From Thioalkalivibrio sp. (GTDB lineage Bacteria; Pseudomonadota; Gammaproteobacteria; SpSt-1174), in NCBI GenBank assembly GCA_011046015.1, contig DSBO01000048.1:1-37688 (forward strand): a DNA stretch of 37,688 nucleotides, written 5' to 3'. The translations under genes and the position numbers were made by a program. The first letter of the stretch is position 1. The number at the start of each line of letters is the position of its first letter. Positions 1 to 8,549 of the stretch are shown here, piece after piece. The notes below the pieces were generated by a model. It worked only from the letters and a program-made list of their open reading frames with translations. It was not told the origin of the DNA and ran no database searches.

Positions 1-2532
1 ATCGAGGACATCCAGGACCAGGTGGAGCTGGCGTTGATGCGCAACGGCCACCACAAGGTGGCGCGCGCCTACGTGCTCTACCGCGAACAGCGTGCCCTGG
101 AGCGCGCGGCCACGCGTGCCGACACCGCATCCGGCGGCGAGACGCCGACGTTGCACGTCCGGCTGGCGGACGGCGCCACGCGCCCGGTGGACCTGGCCCA
201 TATCGAGGTCCTGGTGGCCGAGGCCTGCGAAGGGCTCGATGGCGCGGACCGTGCGCGGCTGCTGGAGGAATGCCGCCGCAACCTGTTCGACGGCATGAGC
301 GAGGCCGACCTGGGCAATGCCCTGGTGATGAGCGCGCGGGTGCTCATCGAGCAGGACCCGCACTACTCACAGGCGGCGGCCCGTCTGCTGCTGAACCACC
401 TGCGCCACGAGGCGCTCGGTTTCCTGTCCGGCCATGCGGCCGACGGCACGCGGGCGGCCATGGCCGAGGCCTATCCCGAGTACTTCATGCGTTACCTCGC
501 ACGCGGTGTCGAGCTCGAGCTGCTCGACCCCGAACTGCGGCGCTTCGATCTCGCGCGCCTGGGACAGGCGCTGCGACCCGAACGCGACGAACAGTTCACC
601 TACCTCGGCCTGCAGACGCTCTATGACCGGTACTTCCTGCACAGCCGGGGTGGGCGCTTCGAGCTGCCCCAGGCCTTCTTCATGCGTGTGGCCATGGGCC
701 TGGCCATGCACGAGATCGATCGCGAGGCCCGTGCCATCGAGTTCTACGAGCTGCTCTCGTCCTTCGACTTCATGTGCTCCACGCCGACCCTGTTCAACGC
801 CGGCACCCTGCGGCCGCAGCTGTCGTCCTGCTATCTCACCACCGTGCCCGACGACCTGGAGGGCATCTACAACGCCATCCGCGACAATGCGCTGCTGTCC
901 AAGTTCGCCGGCGGGCTGGGTAACGACTGGACGCGGGTGCGCGGTCTGGGCGCCCACATCAAGGGTACCAACGGCAGCTCGCAGGGGGTGGTGCCGTTCA
1001 TGAAGGTCGCCAGCGACACGGCCGTGGCCGTGAACCAGGGTGGCAAGCGCAAGGGCGCGGTCTGTGCCTACCTGGAGACCTGGCACATCGACATCGAGGA
1101 GTTCCTCGAGCTGCGCAAGAACACGGGCGACGAGCGTCGCCGCACCCACGACATGAACACCGCCAACTGGATCCCCGACCTGTTCATGAAGCGCGTGGCC
1201 GAGGAGGGCGAGTGGAGTCTGTTCTCGCCCGACGAGGTGCCGGACCTGCACGACCTGTACGGTGCGGCATTCGAGGCGCGCTACTGCGAGTACGAGGACC
1301 GGGCCGCGCGCGGCGAGCTGCGGGTACACAAGCGGGTCAGGGCCGTGGACCTGTGGCGCAAGATGCTCGGCATGCTGTTCGAGACCGGGCATCCCTGGAT
1401 CACCTTCAAGGATCCCTGCAACCTGCGCTCGCCGCAGGGCCATGCAGGCGTCGTGCATTCGTCGAACCTGTGCACCGAGATCACCCTCAACACCGCCGAT
1501 GACGAGATTGCCGTGTGCAACCTCGGCAGCATCAACCTGGTGCGCCACATGAGCGACGGCGCACTCGATCACGACAAGCTGCGGCGCACCGTGCGCACCG
1601 CCATGCGCATGCTCGACAACGTCATCGACTACAACTTCTACAGCGTGCCGCAGGCGCGCCGCTCCAACCTGCGCCATCGCCCGGTGGGGCTGGGCCTGAT
1701 GGGATTCCAGGACGCGCTCTACCTCGCGCGCCTGCCCTATGCCTCCGAGGCGGCCGTGGACTTCGCCGACGCGTCCATGGAGGCCATCAGCTACTACGCC
1801 ATCGAGGCCTCCAGCGACCTGGCCGCCGAGCGCGGGCGCTACGCGAGCTTCGAGGGATCACTCTGGAGCCAGGGCGTGTTGCCCATCGATTCCATCGCGC
1901 GCCTGGCGGCAGAGCGCGGCGGCTACCTCGACGTGGACCGGGAGACGCGCCTGGACTGGGAGGCGCTGCGTGACCGTGTACGCAGCCAGGGTATGCGCAA
2001 TTCCAACACCATGGCCATCGCGCCCACCGCCACCATCGCCAACATCTGCGGCGTGTCGCAGTCCATCGAGCCCACGTACCAGAACCTGTTCGTCAAATCG
2101 AACCTCTCCGGCGAGTTCACCGTGGTCAACCCCTACCTGGTGCGCGACCTCAAGGCGCTCGGTCGCTGGGACGAGGTCATGATCAACGACCTCAAGTACT
2201 ACGACGGGTCGGTCGCCGCGATCGGCGCCGTGCCCGAAGAACTGCGTGCGCTCTATGCCACCGCCTTCGAGCTCGATCCGCGCTGGCTGGTCGAGGCCGC
2301 AGCGCGGCGGCAGAAGTGGCTGGACCAGGCCCAGTCCCTCAACCTCTACCTGGCCGAACCCTCGGGTCGCAAGCTCGACGCGCTGTACAAGCTCGCCTGG
2401 GTGCGTGGTCTGAAGACCACCTACTACCTGCGTTCCATGGGCGCGACCCACGTGGAAAAAACGGCCGGGCCCGTTGCCGAGGCGCCGACGGCCTGCTCGA
2501 TACTCGATCCCGATTGCGAGGCCTGCCAGTGA
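1..2532 (+). CDS. nrdA: Ribonucleoside-diphosphate reductase class Ia, alpha subunit (5' end outside window)
   Basis: This is the large catalytic subunit that reduces ribonucleoside diphosphates to deoxyribonucleotides in the cytoplasm, together with NrdB. The frame is open from base 1 (it reads IEDIQDQVELALMRNG), so the true start and most of the N-terminal ATP-cone lie upstream; a GTG at 22 is in frame but is not the start. Visible family features are the STPTLFNAGT..LSSCYL segment with the first active-site cysteine, the NLCTEI segment with the catalytic cysteine and glutamate, NSNTMAIAPTATIANICG near residues 660-680, and a C-terminal CEAC pair that fits the flexible redox tail. The 843 visible residues plus a missing ATP-cone make it longer than E. 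coli NrdA and closer to the Pseudomonas-type enzyme. nrdB follows 28 bases later. Seen: motifs and truncation. Known: the reaction. Confidence 0.97.
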   Translation: MEDIQDQVELALMRNGHHKVARAYVLYREQRALERAATRADTASGGETPTLHVRLADGATRPVDLAHIEVLVAEACEGLDGADRARLLEECRRNLFDGMSEADLGNALVMSARVLIEQDPHYSQAAARLLLNHLRHEALGFLSGHAADGTRAAMAEAYPEYFMRYLARGVELELLDPELRRFDLARLGQALRPERDEQFTYLGLQTLYDRYFLHSRGGRFELPQAFFMRVAMGLAMHEIDREARAIEFYELLSSFDFMCSTPTLFNAGTLRPQLSSCYLTTVPDDLEGIYNAIRDNALLSKFAGGLGNDWTRVRGLGAHIKGTNGSSQGVVPFMKVASDTAVAVNQGGKRKGAVCAYLETWHIDIEEFLELRKNTGDERRRTHDMNTANWIPDLFMKRVAEEGEWSLFSPDEVPDLHDLYGAAFEARYCEYEDRAARGELRVHKRVRAVDLWRKMLGMLFETGHPWITFKDPCNLRSPQGHAGVVHSSNLCTEITLNTADDEIAVCNLGSINLVRHMSDGALDHDKLRRTVRTAMRMLDNVIDYNFYSVPQARRSNLRHRPVGLGLMGFQDALYLARLPYASEAAVDFADASMEAISYYAIEASSDLAAERGRYASFEGSLWSQGVLPIDSIARLAAERGGYLDVDRETRLDWEALRDRVRSQGMRNSNTMAIAPTATIANICGVSQSIEPTYQNLFVKSNLSGEFTVVNPYLVRDLKALGRWDEVMINDLKYYDGSVAAIGAVPEELRALYATAFELDPRWLVEAAARRQKWLDQAQSLNLYLAEPSGRKLDALYKLAWVRGLKTTYYLRSMGATHVEKTAGPVAEAPTACSILDPDCEACQ

Positions 2533-2560
2533 AGCCCCAACCGAACACGGAGACGCGAAC

Positions 2561-3679
2561 ATGCTGAACTGGGACGATCCGATCGCGGCCGTCACCGGCC
2601 GCGCGACACGGGAACCCCCGGCGACCGCTGCCGAGGACGACGGCCGGGCCACGGAGCCGACCGCCGAGGGGAGCCCGCGGCCGGTGAACGCCGAGGACAA
2701 GCGCGTGGTCAACGGCCTGACCGACATCAACCAGCTCGCGCCCTTCAAGTACCCGTGGGCGTGGAACTACTTCATCAATGCCAATCGCAACCACTGGACG
2801 CCGCTCGACATCAACATGGCCTCCGACGTGCACGACTATCACCATCGCCTGACGCTGGAGGAGCGGCACGTGTACGAGAACGTGCTCGCCTATCTCACCA
2901 CTTCCGACATCCTGGCCATGCGCAACATCGGCCTGGCGGTGATGGAGAAGATGAGTGCGCCGGAGCTGCAGATCTATCAGGCACGCCAGGTCTACGAGGA
3001 ATCCCTGCACACCTGGACCTACCAGCACTGCATCGAAACCCTCGGTCTGGACCAGCAGGAGATCTACAACCGCTACCGCGTGGTGCCCGAGATCCACGGC
3101 AAGATCCGCATCGCCAACCGCCGCCTGGAGTCGGTGATGCGCCCGGACATCGATCTCACCCGGCGCGACGACCTGATGGACTTCCTGCTGGCCTACATCT
3201 TCTTCGCCGGCGTGTTCGAGGGCTGCTGGTTCTACAACGGGTTCACGCCCATCTTCGCCCTGCAGCGCCGGGGGCTGATGAAGGGGAGCGCCGAGCAACT
3301 GCAGTACATCATGCGCGACGAGGTCATGCACGTGAGCTTCGGCATCCGGGTGGCGAAGCAGATCATGCTGGAGGAAAACATCCGGCCGGAGGCGCGCGCC
3401 ATGGAAGCGATGTGGGCGGAGGCCGAGGCGGCCGAGGCGGCCTATGCGCGTTACCTGCTGCCCGATCCGATCCTCGGCTACAGCGCCGACATGCACAGTG
3501 CTCAGTTCCGCTTCGTGGCCAACCGGCGTGCCCGCCAGCTCGGCCTGGACGAGCCGTTCCCGGGCGCCGAGAACGTGCTGCCCTGGCTGGACGAGCAGTC
3601 GAACCTGAGAAAGGAGAAGAACTTCTTCGAGACGCGGGTCACCGAGTACCAGGCCGGCGGGGCGCTCAGCTGGGACTAG
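2561..3679 (+). CDS. nrdB: Ribonucleoside-diphosphate reductase class Ia, beta (radical) subunit
   Basis: NrdB carries the di-iron centre and tyrosyl radical that start catalysis in NrdA. The start is taken at ATG 2561 (MLNWDDP), 28 bases after the nrdA stop, with GGAG upstream; the frame is open further 5' but that part overlaps nrdA. The protein is 372 aa. The segment EESLHTWTY holds the E-x-x-H iron ligands with a tyrosine four residues after the histidine, the E. coli Y122 position. This argues for a normal tyrosyl-radical class Ia enzyme rather than the Phe-containing class Ic. Later ligands are the Glu in VFEGCWF and the E-x-x-H in RDEVMH. Residues 15-45 are a low-complexity Ala/Glu/Pro-rich extension, probably flexible. 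The stop overlaps the convergent hemY stop in the tetramer CTAG. Confidence 0.97.
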   Translation: MLNWDDPIAAVTGRATREPPATAAEDDGRATEPTAEGSPRPVNAEDKRVVNGLTDINQLAPFKYPWAWNYFINANRNHWTPLDINMASDVHDYHHRLTLEERHVYENVLAYLTTSDILAMRNIGLAVMEKMSAPELQIYQARQVYEESLHTWTYQHCIETLGLDQQEIYNRYRVVPEIHGKIRIANRRLESVMRPDIDLTRRDDLMDFLLAYIFFAGVFEGCWFYNGFTPIFALQRRGLMKGSAEQLQYIMRDEVMHVSFGIRVAKQIMLEENIRPEARAMEAMWAEAEAAEAAYARYLLPDPILGYSADMHSAQFRFVANRRARQLGLDEPFPGAENVLPWLDEQSNLRKEKNFFETRVTEYQAGGALSWD

Positions 3680-4959
3680 ACCGGGTGGATGTCCGGCAGG
3701 TCCTGCTCCTCGCCTTCCTCGCGGGGGCGTGGCAGGGCCTCACGGCGCGGGGCCGTCAGGCGGGGCGGCTCGGTGTGGCCGGTGACGGCCAGCTCCAGCC
3801 CGGCGCGGTAGTAAGCGTCGGCGTGCTCGGGCTCCTTGAGCGTGGCCGACAGGCGCGCAAGCTCGTAATAGGTCTCGGCCTGAGGGCCGATGGCCAGGCT
3901 CGCGTCGAGGTAGGCGCGGGCCTTGCCCCAGAGCTGGGCCTGCAGGGCAAGCCGGCCGAGTGTAAGCAGCAGCGTGGCATCCTCGCCGTGCCGCTGTACC
4001 CAGCCTTCCGCCTCGCGCAGGGTACGGTCGGGGCGGTCGAACTGCACGCGCCCGTAGAGGCGCACCAGTTCGTCGTCCCAGCCCTTCGCGAGCGTGGACT
4101 TGAGCACGTTGCCGGCGGCCTCGTGATCCTCCAGCTCGATCAGGGCGCGGGCATAATGGGCGATAAGGTCCGGACGCTGGCGGGAGTCGCGCGGCAGCTG
4201 TTTCCAGATATTGACCAGCGTGGCGCGGTTGCCGTCGTGGGCGGCGGCCAGCAGTTCGGCCTCGACGGCCACCGTCTCGAAGCGCTCGAGTTCCTGCTCC
4301 TCGAACAGCTTGCGTCGACGCAGGGTGGGCAGCAGCTCCATCAGTCCCTGCCAGTCCTCGAGCTTGAGATAGAGCCGGGCCAGCAGGCGCAGGGCGTAGC
4401 CGTGGCGTGGCGCCACGTGCTTGAGGTGATTCAGCGTGGCGAGTGCCGGTTCGAGCTGGTCGTGGGCGAGTTGCAGCTCGGCCTGGGTGAGGCTCACGGC
4501 GACGTCGGCCCTGGCGTCGCTCTCGATCGCCCAGCGCAGGTAGTCATCGCGTCGGTCATAGGCGCCCTGGAGCTGCGCGGCGCGGGCGGCGGATAGGTAG
4601 TTGAGCAGGGGGGTGTCGCTACGCCGGGCACTGCGGATGAGCAGGCGTTCGGCCTTGGCGAAACGCCCTTCGGCCATCTCGATGAGGCCTCGTACCAGGC
4701 CCTTGCGGTCACGATCAGCCAGACGGCGCCGGTTCATCTCGCGCAGCTGGCCGGGTAGCTGCCACAGGCTGACGAGGAAGCGCACCAGCACGTACAGGGC
4801 GACCAGACCCGCCACCGTGAGCGGCAGGAAATACTGCATCGGCATCTCGACGCTGCGGTTGCCGTAGGCGAAGAGCACGAAGCCCTGTTCGGTCAGGAAG
4901 GCGTGCGTGAACACGGCTGTGGCCAGCGCCAGCAGCAGGGCGATGAACAGCGCCTTCAT
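3676..4959 (-). CDS. hemY: HemY, TPR membrane protein of the heme operon
   Basis: This 427-aa inner-membrane protein belongs to the proteobacterial HemY family, which is unrelated to the Bacillus HemY oxidase. Two hydrophobic segments lie near residues 2-21 and 42-66. They are followed by a long soluble helical region with TPR-like repeats (for example ALEL/YLKLEDWQGLMELL and AARAAQLQGAYDRRDDYLRWA). It is the last gene of hemC-hemD-hemX-hemY; its ATG overlaps the hemX stop by 4 bases, which suggests translational coupling. In this family the protein is thought to organise or support late tetrapyrrole synthesis at the membrane, but its biochemical role is unsettled. Seen: membrane segments, repeats and operon position. 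Function is by family only. Confidence 0.93.
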   Translation of the reverse strand: MKALFIALLLALATAVFTHAFLTEQGFVLFAYGNRSVEMPMQYFLPLTVAGLVALYVLVRFLVSLWQLPGQLREMNRRRLADRDRKGLVRGLIEMAEGRFAKAERLLIRSARRSDTPLLNYLSAARAAQLQGAYDRRDDYLRWAIESDARADVAVSLTQAELQLAHDQLEPALATLNHLKHVAPRHGYALRLLARLYLKLEDWQGLMELLPTLRRRKLFEEQELERFETVAVEAELLAAAHDGNRATLVNIWKQLPRDSRQRPDLIAHYARALIELEDHEAAGNVLKSTLAKGWDDELVRLYGRVQFDRPDRTLREAEGWVQRHGEDATLLLTLGRLALQAQLWGKARAYLDASLAIGPQAETYYELARLSATLKEPEHADAYYRAGLELAVTGHTEPPRLTAPRREALPRPREEGEEQDLPDIHPV

Positions 4960-6134
4960 TGCGCGGGCACCTCGTCAGCCGGCTTCGGGGCGCCCGGGCG
5001 GCGGTTGAGTTCATGCAGCTTGTCGAGCGAGGCCGTCAGTTCCGGCAGTGCGGGACGCAGGTTGACGGCGTCCAGTGCCTCGAGTTCGGCGGCCAGCGTG
5101 GCGGCGTGCTCGCCGTCGAACTTCGCAGTGAGCCACTCGCGCGCAGCGCGGAGCTGGCGGTGGTATTCGGCGTCGTCCTGGCGCAGCACGGCGATGCGGG
5201 CGGCCTCCAGGCGCAGCCGCAGCAGCTGGTTGAGGTGCAGCTCGGTCTCGGTGTCCGGCAGGGCCTTCACCGGATCCGGGTACTCGCGATAGGTGATGTG
5301 CTCGCTGAAGGCGTTCCACACGTGTCGGGCAAGCCCGGCAGCGGTCTTCTGCTCCTCCTCGGGTACCTCCACGGTGAGCTCGCGCGCCACCGTTTCCTGC
5401 TCGGGCAGCTGCAGCGGCATGGGTTTCAGGTGCGTGGCCATACGGTCCAGGCGCAGGGCGACGCCCACGAGATCGGGCCGTTCGAAGTCCTTGAGCATCT
5501 GGACCTCGTCGGCCAGCAGCTCGCGCACGGGCAGCAGCTTGGGATCGGCCAGGTCGCGCACGCGCCGGTCGGCGGCCTCGAGTGCGGCGATGGCGCCGTC
5601 GAAGTCGCGCATCAGGCGCAGCCGCTGGTTGGCGATCTGTATGAGGTACTCGATCTCGGCGATCATCCAGTCACGCTGATCGCGCATGGATACCTCGTGC
5701 AGGGTGCCGACGGTGTCCTTGAGGTGTTCGATCTCGCGGCCGCGGGCGTCGCCGGCGCTTCGCAGGGCGCGGCCCTGTTCGGCGAGTTCCCGGCGCAGCG
5801 CGGCCACCTGGGCGGAGGCGTCGAGGCCGGCGATACGCTCCTCGAGGGCGGCGAGGGCGTCGGCCTGGCGCGTGTCCTCCGTGCGTTGCTGCTGCCAGGC
5901 CCACCAGCCCGCGCCGATGCCGCCGCCCCCGGTGGCCAGTGCGAGCAGTGCGATTGCCCAGGCGCCAACAATGGCGGCGTTCCGGCTTCTTGCCGGGGCC
6001 ACGTCACGCTCCTCCACCGGCTCGGCGATGACTTCCTCGACCTCAACCTCCTCGGTACCGGTCGTGTTGTCGGCGGTCCCGGCGTCGGTCGAGGCCTCCC
6101 CGGGGTTCTCGTCGCGCTTGTCGTCGTTATTCAT
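4956..6134 (-). CDS. hemX: HemX-like membrane protein of the heme operon
   Basis: This 392-aa protein has a cytoplasmic acidic, disordered N-terminus (residues 1-50, rich in Asp/Glu/Thr), a single transmembrane segment near residues 53-79, and a coiled-coil stretch around 85-140. The C-terminal part is the proteobacterial HemX domain with a conserved-looking VSMRDQRDWMIAEIEYLIQIAN region. The family is often mislabelled 'uroporphyrin-III C-methyltransferase', but no SAM-binding motif is visible, so that activity is not claimed. It overlaps hemD by 8 bases and hemY by 4, consistent with one transcript. The likely role is a membrane scaffold in tetrapyrrole synthesis; this rests on family and operon context. 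Confidence 0.92.
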   Translation of the reverse strand: MNNDDKRDENPGEASTDAGTADNTTGTEEVEVEEVIAEPVEERDVAPARSRNAAIVGAWAIALLALATGGGGIGAGWWAWQQQRTEDTRQADALAALEERIAGLDASAQVAALRRELAEQGRALRSAGDARGREIEHLKDTVGTLHEVSMRDQRDWMIAEIEYLIQIANQRLRLMRDFDGAIAALEAADRRVRDLADPKLLPVRELLADEVQMLKDFERPDLVGVALRLDRMATHLKPMPLQLPEQETVARELTVEVPEEEQKTAAGLARHVWNAFSEHITYREYPDPVKALPDTETELHLNQLLRLRLEAARIAVLRQDDAEYHRQLRAAREWLTAKFDGEHAATLAAELEALDAVNLRPALPELTASLDKLHELNRRPGAPKPADEVPAQ

Positions 6135-6939
6135 GCTCGGCTTTCCGGTTGCGCGCCCAGTGAAGCAGCGCCTCCATCATGGCTTCGTCGCTGGGGTCGG
6201 CCGCGACTTCGGGTTCGACCTTGAAGCCCAGCTCGTGCGCCGTCTCCAGCATGCGCTCGCCGCCCACGATCAGCGGCGTGCTGCGCAGCCACATCTGTCC
6301 CAGTTTTCCTACCATATCAAACAGGTTGCGCAAGCCCTCGGAACTGGTCACCAGAATGACATCGAGCTCGTTGCGCGACCAGAGGTAGAGGATCTCGCCA
6401 TTGTCGGTATCGGGCCGGCCCCGTCGGTAGGCGTTGGCGTACTCGACGATGGCGCCTCGCGCCCTGAGGGTGTCGCCCAGCATCTCGCGCCCGCCGTCGC
6501 CGCGGAAGATCACGACCCGCTTGCCGCCCACGTCCTGCATCTCGGGCAGCTCGAGCAGGGCCTCGCTGTCGAAGCGCTTGTTGGGGTAAATGTCAGCGAT
6601 GCGACCGAAGCCCTTTAGCTCCTGTGCCGATTTGCGCCCAATTGCCGCGATCTTCGTCGACTCGGGGAACGCCCGACGCGAGCGAATCAGGTTCATTGCC
6701 TTGCGCACGGCGTTGGGACTGATGAACACGGCGATGTCGAACTCCTCCAGCCGGTCGATGAGTTCCAGCAGGGGCTTGCTGTCATTGGGCTCGAGGATCT
6801 CCAGCACCGGAAAGCGCACCGCCCGCCCGCCGGCCGCCTCGATCTGGGCGCAGAGGGCATCGGCCTGGTGGGCAGGGCGGGTGATCACCACCTTGAGGTG
6901 GCTCAGCGCCAGTTCGTCGGTGCGGGTTTCGGGCTGCAT
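6127..6939 (-). CDS. hemD: Uroporphyrinogen-III synthase
   Basis: HemD closes and inverts ring D of hydroxymethylbilane to form uroporphyrinogen III, the last common precursor of heme, siroheme and cobalamin. The 270-aa protein starts VVITRPAHQADALC after a short polar leader, the usual family opening, and contains FISPNAVRKAMNLI and VTSSEGLRNLF, the two matching segments of the bilobed fold. Sequence similarity in this family is low, so the call relies equally on position: it lies 49 bases after hemC and overlaps hemX by 8 bases. The ATG at 6939 has only a weak ribosome-binding site, so a slightly different start is possible. Confidence 0.94.
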   Translation of the reverse strand: MQPETRTDELALSHLKVVITRPAHQADALCAQIEAAGGRAVRFPVLEILEPNDSKPLLELIDRLEEFDIAVFISPNAVRKAMNLIRSRRAFPESTKIAAIGRKSAQELKGFGRIADIYPNKRFDSEALLELPEMQDVGGKRVVIFRGDGGREMLGDTLRARGAIVEYANAYRRGRPDTDNGEILYLWSRNELDVILVTSSEGLRNLFDMVGKLGQMWLRSTPLIVGGERMLETAHELGFKVEPEVAADPSDEAMMEALLHWARNRKAEHE

Positions 6940-6988
6940 GGGATTATTCTAGTGACTGTAGTCGACAATGCGTGGGGTATGGGTGCCG

Positions 6989-7927
6989 TCAGGCATCCGG
7001 GCCCAGGCCCAGGGCCCTGAGGACGTCATGGGCGCCCTGCGAAAGCAGGTCTTCAGCCACCGTCAGCCCAATGGCCGCGGCGTCGGCGCGCGCGCCGCGT
7101 GCCTCGGCACGGAAGATCTGCCTGCCATCGGGCGAGCCGACGAGGCCGCGCAGCCACAGGTCGTCACCGTCCAGCAGGGCGTAGCCGGCGATGGGCACCT
7201 GGCAGCCGCCGTTGAGGCGGTGGTTCATGGCCCGCTCGGCCGTCACGCGGTCGGTCGTGTCGGCGTCGCCCAGCGGCGCGAGCAGGTCCTTCACCCGGTT
7301 GTCATCGTCGCGGCATTCGATGCCAATGGCACCCTGGCCCACGGCCGGCAGGCTTTCTTCCGGGGTGAGGATGGCGGTGATGCGCTCGTGGAACTCCAGG
7401 CGCTTGAGGCCGGCGGCGGCGAGGATGATGGCGCCGTATTCTCCCTCGTCCAGTTTGCGCAGGCGGGTGTTCACGTTACCGCGCAGGAAGCGGATCTCGA
7501 GGTGCGGGTAGCGCGCCATGAGCTGGCACTGTCGGCGCAGGCTGGAGGTGCCGACCACCGCGCCCTCCGGCAGGTCCTCGGGCCGGGCGTAGCGGTTGGA
7601 GACATAGGCGTCGTGCGGATCCTCGCGCTCCATGATGACCGGCAGCGCGAAGCCCGCGGGCAGCTCCATGGGCACGTCCTTCATCGAGTGCACGGCGATG
7701 TCGGCGCGCCCCTCGATCATGCCCTGCTCCAGTTCTTTCACGAACAGGCCCTTGCCGCCGATCTTCGACAGCGGGCTGTCCAGCAACTGATCGCCCCGGG
7801 TGGTCATGCTCACCAGTTCGACCTCCAGGCCCGCGTGCAAGGCCCTGAGCCGGCGCGCGACCTCCTCGGCCTGCCAGACGGCCAGTGGGCTGCTGCGGGT
7901 GGCGATGCGGAGGATCTGCTGGGACAT
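6989..7927 (-). CDS. hemC: Porphobilinogen deaminase (hydroxymethylbilane synthase)
   Basis: HemC joins four porphobilinogen molecules into hydroxymethylbilane using a covalently bound dipyrromethane cofactor. The 312-aa protein is the standard length. Cys242 in LNGGCQVP is the cofactor attachment residue, and HSMKDVP with Asp84 is the catalytic aspartate motif. It begins RIATRSSPLAVWQA, typical of the family. GGGAG lies just upstream of the ATG at 7927. It heads hemCDXY, and the upstream genes on the same strand are a lipoprotein and algR, the order known from Pseudomonas. A 98-base gap before it could hold its own promoter, but I see no convincing one. Confidence 0.98.
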   Translation of the reverse strand: MSQQILRIATRSSPLAVWQAEEVARRLRALHAGLEVELVSMTTRGDQLLDSPLSKIGGKGLFVKELEQGMIEGRADIAVHSMKDVPMELPAGFALPVIMEREDPHDAYVSNRYARPEDLPEGAVVGTSSLRRQCQLMARYPHLEIRFLRGNVNTRLRKLDEGEYGAIILAAAGLKRLEFHERITAILTPEESLPAVGQGAIGIECRDDDNRVKDLLAPLGDADTTDRVTAERAMNHRLNGGCQVPIAGYALLDGDDLWLRGLVGSPDGRQIFRAEARGARADAAAIGLTVAEDLLSQGAHDVLRALGLGPDA

Positions 7928-8025
7928 GTGACTCCCGGTCGGGCTGTTGTGAGTGAAGGCAGAACTTTACGGGAAATGGCGCTGGATGGCCACTTGCGCC
8001 CGCCCCCCCGGGCCCTGTCGACGGC

Positions 8026-8544
8026 CTAGTAACGCACCTCGTTGACCCGGTACACGCGGTCCGGCGGGCCGAGCACGTCGATCAGCTGTTCGCGGGTCAG
8101 CGGCAGCGTGTAGAAGCGCTGTCCGTCGGCGGAACCGATCACCGGAAAGCTCCGCCCGCCGCAGTGCGAACAGAGGCTCAGGCGGGTCAGGCGCCCGTTG
8201 CCAAAGGCCAGGAAATAGCCACCACCTGCGTAGGCGTTGGCCATCAGCGCCTGGCGGTTGAGGCGTTCGGGCCATTGCGGTGGGGGTGCGAAGGCGGGCA
8301 GGCGTGGCGCCACGACGGCGGGGGTCAGTTCATCCAGTGCCAGGGCCCGATCCCCGAGTCGGATGTGAAAGTTGGCCGGTGGTGGTACATCGTCTTCCAA
8401 GTCGAGGCGCAGCAGGTAGTACTGGTAGGTCTCTTCGCCCTCCAGGCGTTCCCCGAAGGCCACTGCCGCCCCTTTTTCGAAGCGGCTGACGTCGGCGCAG
8501 CCGCCAAGCGCTGCCAGCATCACCAGCAACAGGAGAGGGCGCAC
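8026..8544 (-). CDS. Predicted lipoprotein with a CxxC motif, between algR and hemC
   Basis: I do not recognise this 172-aa protein. It has a clear lipoprotein signal: a short basic start, a Leu-rich core, and a lipobox LGGC with Cys16 as the lipidated residue. It should therefore sit in the periplasm, anchored to a membrane. The mature part is mainly hydrophilic and carries one CSHC motif (Cys125, Cys128) followed by GGRSFPVIG. Such a pair could bind a metal or heme or be redox-active. The C-terminus LIDVLGPPDRVYRVNEVRY resembles the end of small outer-membrane assembly lipoproteins, but that is only an impression. It starts 5 bases after algR and is followed by hemC, so it is probably co-transcribed with algR. 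Confidence 0.8.
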   Translation of the reverse strand: MRPLLLLVMLAALGGCADVSRFEKGAAVAFGERLEGEETYQYYLLRLDLEDDVPPPANFHIRLGDRALALDELTPAVVAPRLPAFAPPPQWPERLNRQALMANAYAGGGYFLAFGNGRLTRLSLCSHCGGRSFPVIGSADGQRFYTLPLTREQLIDVLGPPDRVYRVNEVRY

Positions 8545-8549
8545 GGGCT

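Noticed and set aside
367..1677. Long open frame antisense to nrdA (and similar ones opposite argH, lysA, sdaA, ubiB and hslU)
   Set aside because: These are frame shadows caused by high GC in third positions; their translations are low-complexity Arg/Ala/His-rich text without domains, and the sense genes are certain.
4956..6134. HemX as an active uroporphyrinogen-III C-methyltransferase
   Set aside because: No SAM-binding or CysG-like motif is present; the name is a common database carry-over.
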